A stretch of DNA of 5,868 bases from Wolbachia sp. Lineage in GTDB: Bacteria; Pseudomonadota; Alphaproteobacteria; Rickettsiales; Anaplasmataceae. Positions within the stretch are counted from its first letter, which is position 1. Each line of letters starts with the position of its first letter. The notes under the pieces were generated by a model that did no database searches, was not told where the DNA came from, and saw only the letters and a program-made list of their open reading frames with translations. The DNA lies in assembly GCA_022836975.1 (NCBI GenBank), contig JAIXMJ010000051.1:1-5868 (forward strand), in the 5' to 3' direction. Shown one piece after another: positions 5,438 to 5,868 of this stretch. Made by a program: the position numbers and the translations under genes.

Positions 5438-5484
5438 TTTTATTGTTAGATACTTATTTCTAGATAACAAATAGTGGGTATTAT

Positions 5485-5868
5485 ATGCATAATAATTTTA
5501 ATGATGTTAATCCTCAATCACCTTATATTAAGGAGTTTCAATATACTGATAAAATTTTGACAAAAAATAAAAAATTTTTCTTCAATCTAATTGAAGAGAT
5601 GAGAAAACAAGAAGGTTCAAAATGTAAACTTGTCTTTGAATCCCCTAAAAATTCAAACGAAAATTCAAAATCGTTATTACATGAGGTTTTAACGCATAAA
5701 GATGGTCTCAATGGATTAAAAAATGAAGCTGATCTCAATAGATTAAAAGATGCAATACATAGTCTATTGAGATCTGATGTGAATATTAATCATGAGGATG
5801 AAGAAGGTGTCATTCCTTTAGTAGATTTTGTTAGGAATTTTAAAGGGAAAAATTTTGCTCATTTTACG
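5485..5868 (+). CDS. Ankyrin-repeat-like protein, N-terminal part, open at the window end
   Basis: An ATG at 5485, with a weak GTGGG six bases upstream, opens a frame that stays open for 128 codons to the window edge. The first 90 residues are polar, Asn/Lys-rich and match no domain I recognise. They include a short phenylalanine-rich patch (KKFFFNLIEE) and a 9-residue tandem repeat. From about residue 94, LLRSDVNINHEDEEGVIPLVDFV resembles the ankyrin pattern LL-x-x-G-A-D-x-N-x-x-D-x-x-G-x-T-P-L, though His/Ala of the second helix is not conserved. No signal peptide is seen. Wolbachia genomes are rich in ankyrin proteins, many suspected of acting in the host. It lies 47 nt after rlmE on the same strand, so it may be co-transcribed or have its own promoter. 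The rest of the protein is needed to confirm ankyrin repeats. The alternative is an unrelated hypothetical protein. Confidence 0.6.
   Translation, partial: MHNNFNDVNPQSPYIKEFQYTDKILTKNKKFFFNLIEEMRKQEGSKCKLVFESPKNSNENSKSLLHEVLTHKDGLNGLKNEADLNRLKDAIHSLLRSDVNINHEDEEGVIPLVDFVRNFKGKNFAHFT
5701..5754 (+). repeat. Tandem 27-bp repeat in the ankyrin-like gene
   Basis: Units 5701-5727 and 5728-5754 agree at 22 of 27 bases by my count. They encode DGLNGLKNE and ADLNRLKDA (residues 73-90), just before the ankyrin-like segment. The period keeps the frame. Confidence 0.7.

Noticed and set aside
5443..5470. TTGTTA...TAACAA inverted repeat after rlmE as a terminator or promoter element
   Set aside because: The stem is a 6-bp AT-only pair with a long loop and no T-run, and no -10 box lies at proper distance from TTGTTA.
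1..5868. CRISPR array, tRNA or rRNA gene
   Set aside because: No regularly spaced repeats with unique spacers, cloverleaf-like sequence or rRNA segment was seen on either strand.

Overview
This AT-rich window most likely comes from a Wolbachia endosymbiont (Rickettsiales, Anaplasmataceae). The basis is recall of families rather than a database search. It carries a PD-(D/E)XK Rpn-type protein with an ExQ motif, IS5-family transposase sequence of the kind common in Wolbachia, a PopZ/DUF2497 protein typical of alphaproteobacteria, and an ankyrin-like ORF beside a TolC channel. Strain or supergroup cannot be told.

Positions 1-1853 are accessory. The minus strand opens with the first 31 codons of one IS5-family transposase, cut by the window edge. 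Next comes an intact 308-residue Rpn-family nuclease/putative transposase (minus strand), whose stop codon seems to lie on the insertion junction. Its promoter is near-consensus, and the -10 box sits inside a perfect 9-bp inverted repeat. Positions 1178-1853 hold a decayed second IS5-family element (plus strand), bounded by 10-bp inverted repeats and carrying a transposase broken by frameshifts, stops and deletion.

Positions 1948-2860 are a core ribosomal-protein operon on the minus strand, rplM then rpsI, 4 nt apart. A 115-bp AT-rich divergent region (2861-2975) separates it from a plus-strand cluster. That cluster is a TolC-family outer-membrane channel, a PopZ-like polar organiser (13 nt later), the 23S rRNA 2'-O-methyltransferase RlmE (almost abutting), and after 47 nt an ankyrin-like protein that runs off the window.

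The core genes are housekeeping: ribosome structure and modification, polar organisation and envelope export. TolC next to a candidate ankyrin effector is suggestive only. The most unusual signals are a perfect 15-bp-stem hairpin inside tolC, a 23-residue tandem duplication in the PopZ-like linker, the missing standard start codon for the conserved RlmE N-terminus, and the dyad around the -10 box of the Rpn gene. I see no convincing new multi-gene defence or effector system here.
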